Part shown: positions 1-7,257 of the stretch, piece after piece
Layout of the letters: every line of letters starts with the position of its first letter
Position numbering within the stretch: the first letter of the stretch is position 1
Origin: Candidatus Rokuibacteriota bacterium
GTDB lineage: Bacteria; Methylomirabilota; Methylomirabilia; Rokubacteriales; CSP1-6
Direction of reading: 5' to 3'
Assembly: GCA_016201645.1 (NCBI GenBank)
Contig: JACQCL010000069.1
Coordinates: 1-11,529, forward strand
Length of the DNA stretch: 11,529 nucleotides
Program-made: the position numbers and the translations under genes
The notes under the pieces: model-generated
Database searches by the model: none
What the model was told of the DNA's origin: nothing
What the model saw: the letters and a program-made list of their open reading frames with translations, nothing else

Positions 1-1
1 A

Positions 2-415
2 GTGTTCCGGCGCCTCCAGAACCAGCTCTTCGATCTCGGCAGCGAACTGGCGACGCCCGAGGACGCGGTCTATGAGGGGATGCACCGGATCGGGGACGCG
101 GAGGTGAAGGAGCTGGAAACGCTCATGGATCGCTGCCAGAAGGATTTGGAACCCCTCAAATCATTCACGCTCCCCGGCGGTGGCAGGATCGGTGGGTTTC
201 TCCATCAGTGCCGCACCGTGTGCCGCCGCGCAGAACGCGAGATCGTCGCGCTCTCGCGCCTGGAGCCGGTCGGCGAGGGCGCGCTCCGCTACGTGAACCG
301 CCTGAGCGACCTTTTCTTCGTGCTGTCGCGCTGGGTCGGCAAGCACCTCGGCGAGACGGAGTATCTCTGGGAACGAGGCCTCCAGAGCCACACCCGAAAG
401 AAGCCGAAGTCCTAG
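2..415 (+). CDS. PduO-type cob(I)alamin adenosyltransferase, C-terminal part (5' end outside window)
   Basis: This enzyme transfers the adenosyl group of ATP to cob(I)alamin, making coenzyme B12 in the cytoplasm. The 137 visible residues match the C-terminal three quarters of the PduO/MMAB family. Visible motifs are QNQLFDLGSELATP near residues 6-19, an FTLPGG turn near 55-60, the family signature RTVCRRAERE at 71-80, and NRLSDLFFVLSRW at 99-111. Bacterial members have about 180-190 residues, so roughly 50 are missing upstream, including the N-terminal ATP-binding TKTGD-type segment. The GTG at base 2 is therefore an internal codon, not the start. The TAG stop (413-415) interleaves with the stop of the convergent MlaC-family gene. 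No other cobalamin gene is in view, so the partner mutase or pathway is unknown. The family call is firm; the substrate detail comes from the family. Confidence 0.93.
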   Translation: MFRRLQNQLFDLGSELATPEDAVYEGMHRIGDAEVKELETLMDRCQKDLEPLKSFTLPGGGRIGGFLHQCRTVCRRAEREIVALSRLEPVGEGALRYVNRLSDLFFVLSRWVGKHLGETEYLWERGLQSHTRKKPKS

Positions 416-1011
416 AGACGCTCCTGTTTGGTCTTGATTTGCTTGACGAGCTCCTCGTAGGACGAGGTCTGGATGATCTTGTTGAACTGGGCGCGATAAT
501 TGGCCACAAAGCTCACGCCGTCAACGAGGACGTCGTACACGACCCAGCGGTTGCCGCGCCGGAGGATCTGGTAGTCCACGGGCAACTCGGAGCCCTTCTT
601 GGTCAGGATCTTCGTGCGGACCGTGGCGAGGTCTCCATTGACGGTCTCGCCCGTATAGGCGATCTGCTCGCCGGCGTAGGATTCGAGCTTGGTGATGTAC
701 GTGCGTTCCAGCAGGCCGCCGAACAGCCTGGTGAACTCCTGCCGCTCCTGGTCGGACCGGCTTTCCCAGTGGCGACCGAGGCAGCGCCGGGCGCTCTCGG
801 TGAAGTCGAAGATCTCGCTGGCGACGGCGCGGATGGCGGCGCGCCGCTCCTCGCTTTTGGAGTCCCCTTTGAGGGCCGGGTCTTGGAGAATCGGGATGAT
901 CTTCTCAATGGACGTCTTGAGGGACTCGGTCGGGGTTCCCGCCCACGCCCGGGGCGCGAGGATGGCGAGGAAGCCCGCGAGGACGAAAATCGGATACCGG
1001 ATACGGATCAT
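412..1011 (-). CDS. MlaC/Ttg2D-family periplasmic phospholipid-binding protein
   Basis: This is a periplasmic lipid carrier of the MlaC/toluene-tolerance Ttg2D family, which shuttles phospholipid between outer- and inner-membrane complexes; the hopanoid-linked HpnM proteins also belong here. The 199-residue protein has a signal peptide (MIRIR, hydrophobic core, cleavage near AWA-GTP at 24/25). The body includes a family-typical stretch near 56-110 (FDFTESARRCLG, QEFTRLFGGLLERTY) and the C-terminal hallmark VDYQILRR...RWVVYDVLVDGVSFVANYRAQF at about 135-167. I chose the ATG at 1011 over the one at 1017. A GGAGGT Shine-Dalgarno (1023-1018) lies 6 bases before the former and touches the latter. 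No MCE protein, permease or ATPase is adjacent, so it stands alone here, although an RND/LolA-like lipid-type exporter lies 2.8 kb away on the same strand. Which lipid it carries cannot be told. Confidence 0.92.
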   Translation of the reverse strand: MIRIRYPIFVLAGFLAILAPRAWAGTPTESLKTSIEKIIPILQDPALKGDSKSEERRAAIRAVASEIFDFTESARRCLGRHWESRSDQERQEFTRLFGGLLERTYITKLESYAGEQIAYTGETVNGDLATVRTKILTKKGSELPVDYQILRRGNRWVVYDVLVDGVSFVANYRAQFNKIIQTSSYEELVKQIKTKQERL

Positions 1012-1100
1012 CCGCATACCTCCGCTGCGAAAGAGAGCGTTAAGGGTGACGGGTGTTGGTCCCGAAGAGACCGAGCGACCAGGACCTCCACCGCGGAACG

Positions 1101-1127
1101 ATGCTACGAGTCTAGCACAGTGGTCAA
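1101..1127 (-). promoter_or_regulatory. Weak candidate sigma-70 promoter for the MlaC-family gene
   Basis: Read on the minus strand, TTGACC (1127-1122) is followed after 15 bases by TAGCAT (1106-1101), pointing at the MlaC-family gene and leaving a leader of about 80 bases. The spacer is short and the -10 matches only four of six consensus positions, so this is tentative. The rest of the 194-base gap (1012-1205) shows no gene. No convincing promoter is visible for the rightward dehydrogenase. Confidence 0.25.
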
Positions 1128-1205
1128 GGCCGTCCTCCGCGCATACGAGGAGCTCGCGGCGAAGGAGACGGTCGGGTCTCGGAGAGTCGGGGTCTAGCCG
1201 CGCCG

Positions 1206-2222
1206 ATGCGCCCGCGCGTCGTGCTCATCGAGTCGATGTACGATCCGGCGGGCGAAGAGCTGCTCGCCCGCCACGCTGAGGTCCAGGTCCTTCACGACCC
1301 GACCCAGGGCGAAATCCGGGCGGCCGTCCGCGGGGCCTCTGCAGTCGCCGTCCGCTATCCCGCCCGGCTCCGCGGCGACGCCATCCGGGAGGGGAGCGAC
1401 CTGCTCGTCATCAGCACGTCGGGCCGCGGCGCGGATGCCATTGACATTCCGGCCGCCACCGCCCAGGGCGTTGCGGTCGTCAATAACCCGGGTCTCGGGA
1501 CCGTGCCGGTCTCCGAGCACACCGTCGGCCTCATGCTCGATCTGGCCAAACAGATCACCCGCTCGGACATTCAGGCGCGGCAGGGGAAGGGCTGGGCTCA
1601 GCGCAATCAGTCAACCCGTATTCACCTCGAGGGGCGGACGCTCGGCATCATCGGGTGCGGCCAGATCGGAACCGAGGTCGCGCGGAAGTGCGTGGCCGCC
1701 TTTCGGATGCGCGTCCTCGTGTACGATCCGTACATCCCGCCGAGCAGGGCCGAAGCCGTGGGGGCGACGTGGGTGAGGGAGCTCGCGCCGCTCCTCCGGG
1801 AAGCTGACTTCGTCTCGCTCCATCCGGAACTGACGGAGGAAACGCGAGGCATGATCGGCGAGGCCGAACTGCGGCAGATGCGCCGCGAGGCCTTCCTCAT
1901 CAACACGGCGCGCGGCCAGATCGTGCAGCAGCCGGCGCTGGTCCGCGCCTTGAAGGAGGGGTGGATCGCCGGAGCCGCGCTCGACGTCTTCGATCCGGAG
2001 CCGCCGCCGCCCGACAGTCCGCTGCATGGGGTGGACAACCTGATCCTGACTCCCCACGTCGCGGGCGTCACGGTCGAGGCGCGCCGCGATCTGGCCCTAT
2101 CGGCCGCGACACAGATCCTGCAGGTGCTCCGGGGCGAGCGGCCGCCGCATCTCGTCAATCCCCAGGTATGGGAACGGCTGGAGCGGCGGCTGCGCGGGGT
2201 ACAGGCGCAATGGAGTCCTTGA
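1206..2222 (+). CDS. D-isomer-specific 2-hydroxyacid dehydrogenase (phosphoglycerate dehydrogenase-like)
   Basis: This is a cytoplasmic NAD(P)-dependent oxidoreductase of the D-2-hydroxyacid dehydrogenase family, interconverting a D-2-hydroxyacid and its 2-keto acid. In the 338-residue protein the Rossmann dinucleotide motif G-C-G-Q-I-G is at 150-155. The cofactor-selecting Asp is D174 (VYDP), which favours NAD. The catalytic triad is visible as R236 (NTARG), E265 (DVFDPEP) and H284 (TPHVAG). There is no C-terminal ACT domain and the length is that of short family members, so it is not a classical allosteric SerA. The substrate could be 3-phosphoglycerate, glyoxylate/hydroxypyruvate or another D-hydroxyacid. 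The ATG at 1206 gives the usual family N-terminus (VVLIES...DPAGEELL), but no good Shine-Dalgarno precedes it. The pterin dehydratase gene follows 17 bases after its stop. Confidence 0.93.
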   Translation: MRPRVVLIESMYDPAGEELLARHAEVQVLHDPTQGEIRAAVRGASAVAVRYPARLRGDAIREGSDLLVISTSGRGADAIDIPAATAQGVAVVNNPGLGTVPVSEHTVGLMLDLAKQITRSDIQARQGKGWAQRNQSTRIHLEGRTLGIIGCGQIGTEVARKCVAAFRMRVLVYDPYIPPSRAEAVGATWVRELAPLLREADFVSLHPELTEETRGMIGEAELRQMRREAFLINTARGQIVQQPALVRALKEGWIAGAALDVFDPEPPPPDSPLHGVDNLILTPHVAGVTVEARRDLALSAATQILQVLRGERPPHLVNPQVWERLERRLRGVQAQWSP

Positions 2223-2239
2223 AAGTCAGAGGTGCGAGC

Positions 2240-2590
2240 ATGAGAAAGCTGGTGAGCGAAAAGTGTGTCGCGTGCCGCCGCGGCGCGCCAACGGTGACCG
2301 CGGCGGAGATCGCCGAACTCAAGCCCCAGGTTCCCGACTGGGACCTGGTGGAGCGGGACGGTATCCCGCGGTTGGAGCGCGTGTTCCACCTCCCCGACTT
2401 CGCCCAGGCGCTCGCGTTCACCAATCGCGTCGGCGCGGTGGCGGAGGCGGAGGGCCACCATCCCGCTCTCCTCACGGAATGGGGTCGCGTCACGGTCGCC
2501 TGGTGGACGCACAAGATCCGCGGGCTGCATCGCAACGACTTCATCATGGCAGCCAAGACAGATTCGCTCGCGAAGAGGATGGGCGCCTAG
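2240..2590 (+). CDS. Pterin-4a-carbinolamine dehydratase (4a-hydroxytetrahydrobiopterin dehydratase)
   Basis: This is a small cytoplasmic enzyme (116 residues, normal for the family) that dehydrates 4a-hydroxy-tetrahydropterin so that the pterin used by aromatic amino acid hydroxylases can be recycled. The family signature is intact: EGHHP, then V..WWTH, then GLHRNDF, containing the conserved histidines. An N-terminal C-V-A-C pair occurs, as in many bacterial homologues. I chose the ATG at 2240 because AGAGGTG (2228-2234) lies 5 bases upstream. An in-frame ATG at 2210 would overlap the dehydrogenase by 13 bases and has no such site. It is probably co-transcribed with the dehydrogenase (17-base gap). 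No phenylalanine hydroxylase is in the window, so a general pterin repair role is equally possible. Its TAG stop interleaves with the stop of the convergent beta-barrel gene. Confidence 0.93.
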   Translation: MRKLVSEKCVACRRGAPTVTAAEIAELKPQVPDWDLVERDGIPRLERVFHLPDFAQALAFTNRVGAVAEAEGHHPALLTEWGRVTVAWWTHKIRGLHRNDFIMAAKTDSLAKRMGA

Positions 2591-3867
2591 AAGCTCCAGC
2601 GAAGCTCGGCATAGGCCGTCGAGTTGTCGCGGAGACGGCCGAGAAAGGATTGCGGCTCCCCGCGGAAGATGTCGGCGCCGACGGTAAGCTTCCAGCGATC
2701 CGTCAGGGCGTACAGGAGCTTGGGCCGGACGACGTAGTCGAGGCGGGCGAACAGGACGACCGCCGCAACCTCCCCCTCGAGGGTCTCGTTCAACCACTTG
2801 TGGCTGACGCGCAGCGAGAGGCCGTGCTGAACCCGGTCAAACTGATTGGAGATGCCGGCCTGTTCGATCGCCACGCTTCGCTCAACGGGGTCGAGAATCT
2901 CGCTCGGGCTCCTGTGCCGGACGACGTAGTGGAAGAGGTACTGGAGATTGACGTTCAGGTATTCGAAGAAGGTCCGGTCGCCGCCTGCCACGAGGGAAAA
3001 GAACGGATTCTTCACCCGGGGGTCCGCGCCGCGGGAGTCCTCGGTGAAGGTGTAGGCCGCCTCCGCCCGCAATCCGTACCGGCCGACGGTCGTGGCGGCA
3101 TCGGCTCCAATGACCCGGATGCGATGGTGCCGGAGGACGAGGTCCTCGCCTGAATCGCGAACCTGGTCGAGGGCGATGTCCGGGAACAGGTCGAAGCCGT
3201 CGTAATAGGAGAGAGACCAGTCCACGGCCTTGCCGGTCTGCTCGATCCGGGCGGCCCCCTGCGCCAATGTGTTCTGGGGCAGCCGTTCGCGAATCGTGAC
3301 GCCGGACCTCCGACCGATGGGGATCGTGTGCGGGTCAAAGTGCGGAAGCCAGATTCCCGTCAGCGCGACGCCGCCGACGTAGTAGGTCGCCTTCGCCGCG
3401 ACGGCGCCGAGGCGCTGGTCGTCATCCTCGGGGACGAGCAAGGTGAAATCCCGAGGCGTGAGGTTGTCGGTCGGATTGATCCGGTCCGCGCGCCCCCACA
3501 CGATGAGCTGCTTGCCGATTCTCAGGTCGAGGTCGCGAAGGCTGGCATCGAAGTAGGCTTCCCGGAGCGCCCCGTCGGTGGCGTCTTCATGGAAGAGGTC
3601 CTGGTTGCGCACCCACCCTTCGATGAGCAGCGAGGCTTTGGGCCAGGGCTTGGGGGCCGCCTTGAGCCAGAGGGCGGATCCGGCGAAATGCTCCCCCTCT
3701 TCCAGGTTCCGGGATGAACTCCAGTAGCCGCCTCGGAGGGAACCGGTGATCCCGATCCGCTGGGCCAGCGTGGGGGGAGCGTCAGTGGGCGGCGGTGGGG
3801 CCTGACCCGAGACGACTGCCGGCGAGACCAGTATCGCGAGGAGGCTCGCCAGGCAGCCGAGCCTCAC
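2587..3867 (-). CDS. Predicted outer-membrane beta-barrel protein (DUF1302-like)
   Basis: This 426-residue protein is predicted to form an outer-membrane barrel. An N-terminal signal peptide (MRLGCLASLLAILVSPAVVS) ends near residues 20-22, followed by a Pro-rich linker. The rest is alternating amphipathic strands ending in AYAELRWSF, with the C-terminal aromatic typical of barrels inserted by the Bam machinery. The segment GKQLIVWGRADRINPTDN (118-135) resembles the G-[RK]-Q-x-x-x-W-G...NP-x-D pattern of DUF1302-type proteins, often found beside MMPL/RND exporters and LolA-like proteins. The frame stays open upstream to 4233, but the signal peptide fixes the start at the GTG at 3867. That GTG overlaps the transporter's TGA as GTGA (3867-3864), indicating translational coupling. 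Its role is inferred as the outer-membrane partner of that transporter. The exact family needs a profile search. Confidence 0.8.
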   Translation of the reverse strand: MRLGCLASLLAILVSPAVVSGQAPPPPTDAPPTLAQRIGITGSLRGGYWSSSRNLEEGEHFAGSALWLKAAPKPWPKASLLIEGWVRNQDLFHEDATDGALREAYFDASLRDLDLRIGKQLIVWGRADRINPTDNLTPRDFTLLVPEDDDQRLGAVAAKATYYVGGVALTGIWLPHFDPHTIPIGRRSGVTIRERLPQNTLAQGAARIEQTGKAVDWSLSYYDGFDLFPDIALDQVRDSGEDLVLRHHRIRVIGADAATTVGRYGLRAEAAYTFTEDSRGADPRVKNPFFSLVAGGDRTFFEYLNVNLQYLFHYVVRHRSPSEILDPVERSVAIEQAGISNQFDRVQHGLSLRVSHKWLNETLEGEVAAVVLFARLDYVVRPKLLYALTDRWKLTVGADIFRGEPQSFLGRLRDNSTAYAELRWSF

Positions 3868-6800
3868 GGCTCCCGTTCCATATAGCGCGTGGTGAAGAAG
3901 TCGTCCTTGATCTGCTGGTTCGCCTTGAAGTTTTCGAACTGGATGATCGTCCGGTGACCGGTTTGGAGGTGGCTCATTTCGAGCCGCATCGGCTGCCATT
4001 TGCGCCGGGCCGGGTCCACGAGTTGGACGTCGGCAGCCGTGAGCGTTTTGAGGGGTTGGCCGGCCAGATCCCAGAACTCGGCCTTGACCGTCACGTCGTT
4101 GTCCTTTCGAATCCAGCTCTGCCGCTTGGAATAGCCGCTGTTTGACTTGACGGCATCGGTCCGCGGCAGGGACTCGATCACGTAGCACGGCTGTCCGTCG
4201 AGCAACTCCTCCCTGAGCAAGCGGTGCTGCCATTCCTCCACCTTGTGGCCGATCACGTCGCCGTACGAAAAGTCCGTGCCGACGAAGCTGTCCTTCTTGT
4301 TCGACGCGACGAGCCGCCGGACCTTCTTGAGTGCCGGCAGGTAGATCCAGATGTCATCGTCTCGATCCGAATGCTCGATCAGGAGGGTGACCGTCCCTTT
4401 GATGTCGGGCGGGGAGAGGAAGCGCGTCATGCGCATGTTATCGGTTCCGTTCGGTTGCAGTTTGGTGGTGCCGAAGACCGTCCGGACGCGCTCCTGGCCG
4501 TTCTTGTTGATCAGGGTCAGGGTTGCACGGGAGACCGAATCGAGCACCTTGGTGACGACAAAGTTTGTCTGCATGATCTCCGCCGCGGACTGCTCGGCGC
4601 CGGATGCCCTGCCGGGCAGCAGAACGAGCCCGAGAGCCAGGAGGAGCGCCGTCAGGATCTCTGGCGTCGCGGAGAGCTGCCGCCCGGCGACGCCGAAGAC
4701 GAAGCGGGGGCGGAGCACCAGGATGAGGCTCGGCAGCACAGTCAGCGCGCCGAGGGCGCTCACGAGCATCGCGGTGGCGATCAAGATGGCGAACCACATG
4801 TGCACGTAAAAGCCGTAGGACAAGATCAGCACGCCGTAGCCGCCGGCGACGGCCGAGGCCACGAAGAGAATCGCCTTGCCGGCTGTGGTGAGGGCGGTGG
4901 AAAACGCCGTGGCCTCGTCCCCGCCGCGCGCCAGCTCCTCGCGGAGGCGGTAGATCAGGTAGATTGCATAATCCGCGCCGATGCCGACCGCCATGGCGGA
5001 GATGAGGGCGGTCCCGATGCCGAGCTTGATCCCGGTGAGGCCCATGATGCCGAAATTGGCGAGGACCGCGAGGACCAGGGGCACGAGGACGAGGAGCCCT
5101 GCCAGCAGGGAGCGGAAGACGACCGAGGTGATGAGCAGAATGACCGCGCCGAATTGGATGATATTCAGGATCTTTCCGTGGACCATCACTTCATTCAGGG
5201 CGGAGGCCTCGGGGACGGTGCCGCCGATCCGCACCTGGACACTGCCTCCAAAGTGCGCGGGGAGGAACGTGGTGAGCTTGGCGATCAGCTCCTGCACGTA
5301 GGCGCTGCTGTCGGTCTTGATGAAGACCCAGACGTTGGCGGAACGGTACTCGTAGTCCACATACGTGTCGAAGTCGCCCGGCTCGCCTGACATGGAGTAG
5401 AGCAGCAGGAACTGCGCGATGAGGTCGCGGCTCTCCGGGATCCTGTCGTAGGCCGGATCGTCCCCGTGCATGGCCCGGTTCATCCGCTTGACGAAGTTCG
5501 CCAAGGAGATGGTCTTGCCGATGTAAGGTTGCCGTTCCAGAAACTCCTGTGTCTCGGCCATCCCCTGGAGGACGCGCGGGTCCTTGATGGCGTCCGGTTC
5601 GCGCCCCTCGACCAGCAGGAACAGCGTATTCGTTCCGCCAAGGCGCTGATTCAGGGCCCGGTCATCGCGCTGGAAGGGCAGGTTGTAGAAGAAGAGCGTG
5701 CGCGTCGAGTTGTCCACGACCACCCGCGTCGCGCCGATGATCCAGAGGGCGAGGAGACACGCGGTGATGACGAAGATTTGGCGCCGGCGGGAGCCGGTCA
5801 CCCAGCCGGCGAGCGTCTCGGTGATCCGGTCCCAGAGGGTGCGGTGGCGCTCGCGACGGATTTCCGTCTGGGTGGGAGCGGGCAGGAGAGAGCGGAGCGC
5901 GGGGATGAAGGTCATCTCCAGGATGAGGGCGCTCAGGATCCCGAGTCCGGTGAACACGCCGAAGGTCCGGATCGTCCGGATGTCGAAGATCATGAGCGAG
6001 AAGAAACCGAGCGTGGCCACGACTCCGGCCGTGAGCATCACCGGCCCAATGCGCGTCACCGACGCGACCACGGCGAGGCGATTCGCTTCGCGCGGGCTGA
6101 GAGAGGTGGCGGCTTGGATGCGGTGGTACTCCTCGTAGTAGCGCTTCAGGATCTGCACGGCATGTCCCGCGGCGACCGCCAGGATCAGGATCGGGGTCGT
6201 CGCGTTGAAGGCGTCCATGGGCACCCCGGCGAACCCCATGACCCCGAGGCCCCAGACGACCGCGAGGAGGGCGGTGACGAGGGGGAGGATCATCGCCTGG
6301 ACGGTCCGGAAGGCCTCGTAGTGGATGAACCCGATGATCAGGATCGCCAGGGGGAGGAGGAAGGCCATGCGCTGGGAGTACCCCTCGATCTGCGCGAGGT
6401 ACACGGTGAAGCCGCCGATGGCGATCTCCACCGAGGCGTCGCGCTCGCGCTCGACGATGGGCTGAACCTTCTCCACCATCCCTCGGAAGCCGGCCTCATC
6501 TTCGTTGAACTCGATCACAATCGCAGCGGTCCGCTCGTCTTTGGACACGATGCTATTCAGGTAGACCGGGTTGGCTCTCACAGCCGCCCGCAGCGCGTCG
6601 AGCTCTTTCGCGGTCCGAGGCACGGTCTCCATGAGTGGGCGAACTTCCATCCCGTCCGGAGTGCCCTTGATGTTTTTGGCCCGGCGGGCCGCCAGGCTGA
6701 CCAGGCTGCCCTTCACGACCCCTGGCGTCTCGAGGAGGGCGGCGGTGATCCGCTGCACCTTCTGGAGGACGTCCGGCCTGAAGACGTCGCCTTCCCTCGG

Positions 6801-7013
6801 CGTGATCCCGATGAGAACGACATGCCTCCATCCGAACACCTTCTCGATTTGCGCCGTTGTCGTCACGTAGGGGTGCTGCTGGGGGAGGTTGCTGTTGGGG
6901 TCGATGACCACCCGCAGGTTCCTCACCTGAACGGTGAGGATGGCGGTCAACAGGAGCGTGACGCCGATGACGATCCACGGAAAGCGAACAACACCTTCCG
7001 CGTACCGCCGCAT
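3864..7013 (-). CDS. MMPL/RND-superfamily transporter fused to a LolA-like lipoprotein-sorting domain
   Basis: This 1049-residue inner-membrane protein starts with an RND core (about 1-775). TM1 is near 11-30, a first periplasmic domain follows, then a TM2-6 block, TM7, a second periplasmic domain and TM8-12. The polar TM segment G-I-G-A-D-Y-A-I-Y-L at 677-686 is typical of the MMPL/COG1033 'predicted exporter' branch. Such proteins use the proton gradient to move lipids or other hydrophobic cargo. A hydrophobic run follows TM12 (about 785-800) and ends in a signal-peptidase-like R-A-S-G-A-E. A complete LolA-like domain (about 807-1049; YLPALKKVRRL, SYGDVIG, FFTTRYMEREP) comes next. I chose the ATG at 7013: GGAGGT (7023-7018) is 4 bases upstream and the protein begins MRRYAEGVVRFPW, as relatives do. 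The in-frame GTG at 7052 overlaps a likely -10 element. Cargo is unknown. Confidence 0.9.
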   Translation of the reverse strand: MRRYAEGVVRFPWIVIGVTLLLTAILTVQVRNLRVVIDPNSNLPQQHPYVTTTAQIEKVFGWRHVVLIGITPREGDVFRPDVLQKVQRITAALLETPGVVKGSLVSLAARRAKNIKGTPDGMEVRPLMETVPRTAKELDALRAAVRANPVYLNSIVSKDERTAAIVIEFNEDEAGFRGMVEKVQPIVERERDASVEIAIGGFTVYLAQIEGYSQRMAFLLPLAILIIGFIHYEAFRTVQAMILPLVTALLAVVWGLGVMGFAGVPMDAFNATTPILILAVAAGHAVQILKRYYEEYHRIQAATSLSPREANRLAVVASVTRIGPVMLTAGVVATLGFFSLMIFDIRTIRTFGVFTGLGILSALILEMTFIPALRSLLPAPTQTEIRRERHRTLWDRITETLAGWVTGSRRRQIFVITACLLALWIIGATRVVVDNSTRTLFFYNLPFQRDDRALNQRLGGTNTLFLLVEGREPDAIKDPRVLQGMAETQEFLERQPYIGKTISLANFVKRMNRAMHGDDPAYDRIPESRDLIAQFLLLYSMSGEPGDFDTYVDYEYRSANVWVFIKTDSSAYVQELIAKLTTFLPAHFGGSVQVRIGGTVPEASALNEVMVHGKILNIIQFGAVILLITSVVFRSLLAGLLVLVPLVLAVLANFGIMGLTGIKLGIGTALISAMAVGIGADYAIYLIYRLREELARGGDEATAFSTALTTAGKAILFVASAVAGGYGVLILSYGFYVHMWFAILIATAMLVSALGALTVLPSLILVLRPRFVFGVAGRQLSATPEILTALLLALGLVLLPGRASGAEQSAAEIMQTNFVVTKVLDSVSRATLTLINKNGQERVRTVFGTTKLQPNGTDNMRMTRFLSPPDIKGTVTLLIEHSDRDDDIWIYLPALKKVRRLVASNKKDSFVGTDFSYGDVIGHKVEEWQHRLLREELLDGQPCYVIESLPRTDAVKSNSGYSKRQSWIRKDNDVTVKAEFWDLAGQPLKTLTAADVQLVDPARRKWQPMRLEMSHLQTGHRTIIQFENFKANQQIKDDFFTTRYMEREP

Positions 7014-7050
7014 CCGTACCTCCACGGGGCTCGCCGTCCTCCTTTTCCTC

Positions 7051-7059
7051 ACTATACCA
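7051..7059 (-). promoter_or_regulatory. Candidate extended -10 promoter for the transporter/beta-barrel operon
   Basis: On the minus strand TGG-TATAGT (7059-7051) is an extended -10 (TGn plus five of six consensus bases). Transcription would start near 7044, giving a leader of about 30 bases that carries the GGAGGT site before the ATG at 7013. The only -35-like hexamer, CTGACC (7082-7077), is 20 bases away and weak, as is common for extended -10 promoters. Confidence 0.45.
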
Positions 7060-7107
7060 ACGAGCCCGTTCTTGACGGTCAGAGTTCCTCGCGTTGGCGT
7101 GGCGGGA

Positions 7108-7133
7108 GAGATCCCGGAGGTTTTCCGGGTCTC
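7108..7133. repeat. Imperfect dyad in the divergent control region
   Basis: GAGA(T)CCCGGA at 7108-7118 is complementary to TCCGGGTCTC at 7124-7133. This gives ten paired positions with one bulged T and the central bases GGTTT. It lies between the leftward and rightward promoters and could be an operator or a hairpin. No regulator gene is in the window to assign it to. Confidence 0.4.
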
Positions 7134-7179
7134 GGTCGTTGAGGCCGGGCGGCTGCTTGCCCCGGCTCAGGTCGGCGTG

Positions 7180-7194
7180 GGCCCGACTCGGGCC
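7180..7194. repeat. Perfect inverted repeat, possible operator
   Basis: GGCCCGA-C-TCGGGCC is a perfect 7-bp inverted repeat around one central base. It lies about 34 bases upstream of the -35 hexamer of the rightward promoter. Both its symmetry and its position suit a dimeric regulator, but GC-rich DNA yields such palindromes by chance fairly often. Confidence 0.4.
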
Positions 7195-7203
7195 GCTCGC
7201 CCA

Positions 7204-7219
7204 GCGCGGCTGACCGCGC
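7204..7219. repeat. Inverted repeat next to the rightward -35 element
   Basis: GCGCGG-CTGA-CCGCGC is a perfect 6-bp inverted repeat ending 8 bases before the -35 hexamer TTGACA (7228-7233). It could be an activator or repressor site. The evidence is symmetry and position only. Confidence 0.35.
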
Positions 7220-7227
7220 GGAGCCGA

Positions 7228-7257
7228 TTGACACGTTCCGGCCGCTCCGCCTAGAAT
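7228..7257 (+). promoter_or_regulatory. Sigma-70-type promoter for the 7302-11462 operon
   Basis: A perfect -35 TTGACA (7228-7233) is separated by 18 bases from a -10 TAGAAT (7252-7257; five of six consensus bases). Transcription should begin near 7264, inside a self-complementary GCCGGCCGGC (7260-7269). The leader of about 40 bases ends in AAAGGAG (7289-7295), 6 bases before the GTG at 7302. It is the best-looking promoter in the window and points into the operon that contains the selenoprotein gene. Confidence 0.65.

Noticed and set aside
1622..2797. Minus-strand 391-codon frame across the dehydrogenase and pterin dehydratase
   Set aside because: It runs antisense to two genes with intact catalytic motifs and its product is Arg/Ser-rich shadow sequence.
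3868..4233. N-terminal extension of the beta-barrel gene up to 4233
   Set aside because: It lies wholly in another frame of the transporter's LolA-like domain and would bury the signal peptide more than 100 residues in. The GTG at 3867 gives a proper leader and a GTGA overlap.
4224..5390. Plus-strand open frame of 388 codons opposite the transporter
   Set aside because: It has the same biased composition (runs of E, D, G, Q, H) and lies antisense to conserved RND membrane segments, so it is a shadow.
3864..7013. Assigning the transporter specifically as the hopanoid exporter HpnN
   Set aside because: No hopanoid gene is nearby, and the C-terminal LolA-like fusion is not an HpnN feature that I know of. 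Only the MMPL/RND superfamily is supported.
5466..7142. Long plus-strand open frame of 558 codons opposite the transporter
   Set aside because: It is low-complexity in D, E, R, G and H, with no recognisable domain. It is a GC-rich antisense shadow of the transporter gene.
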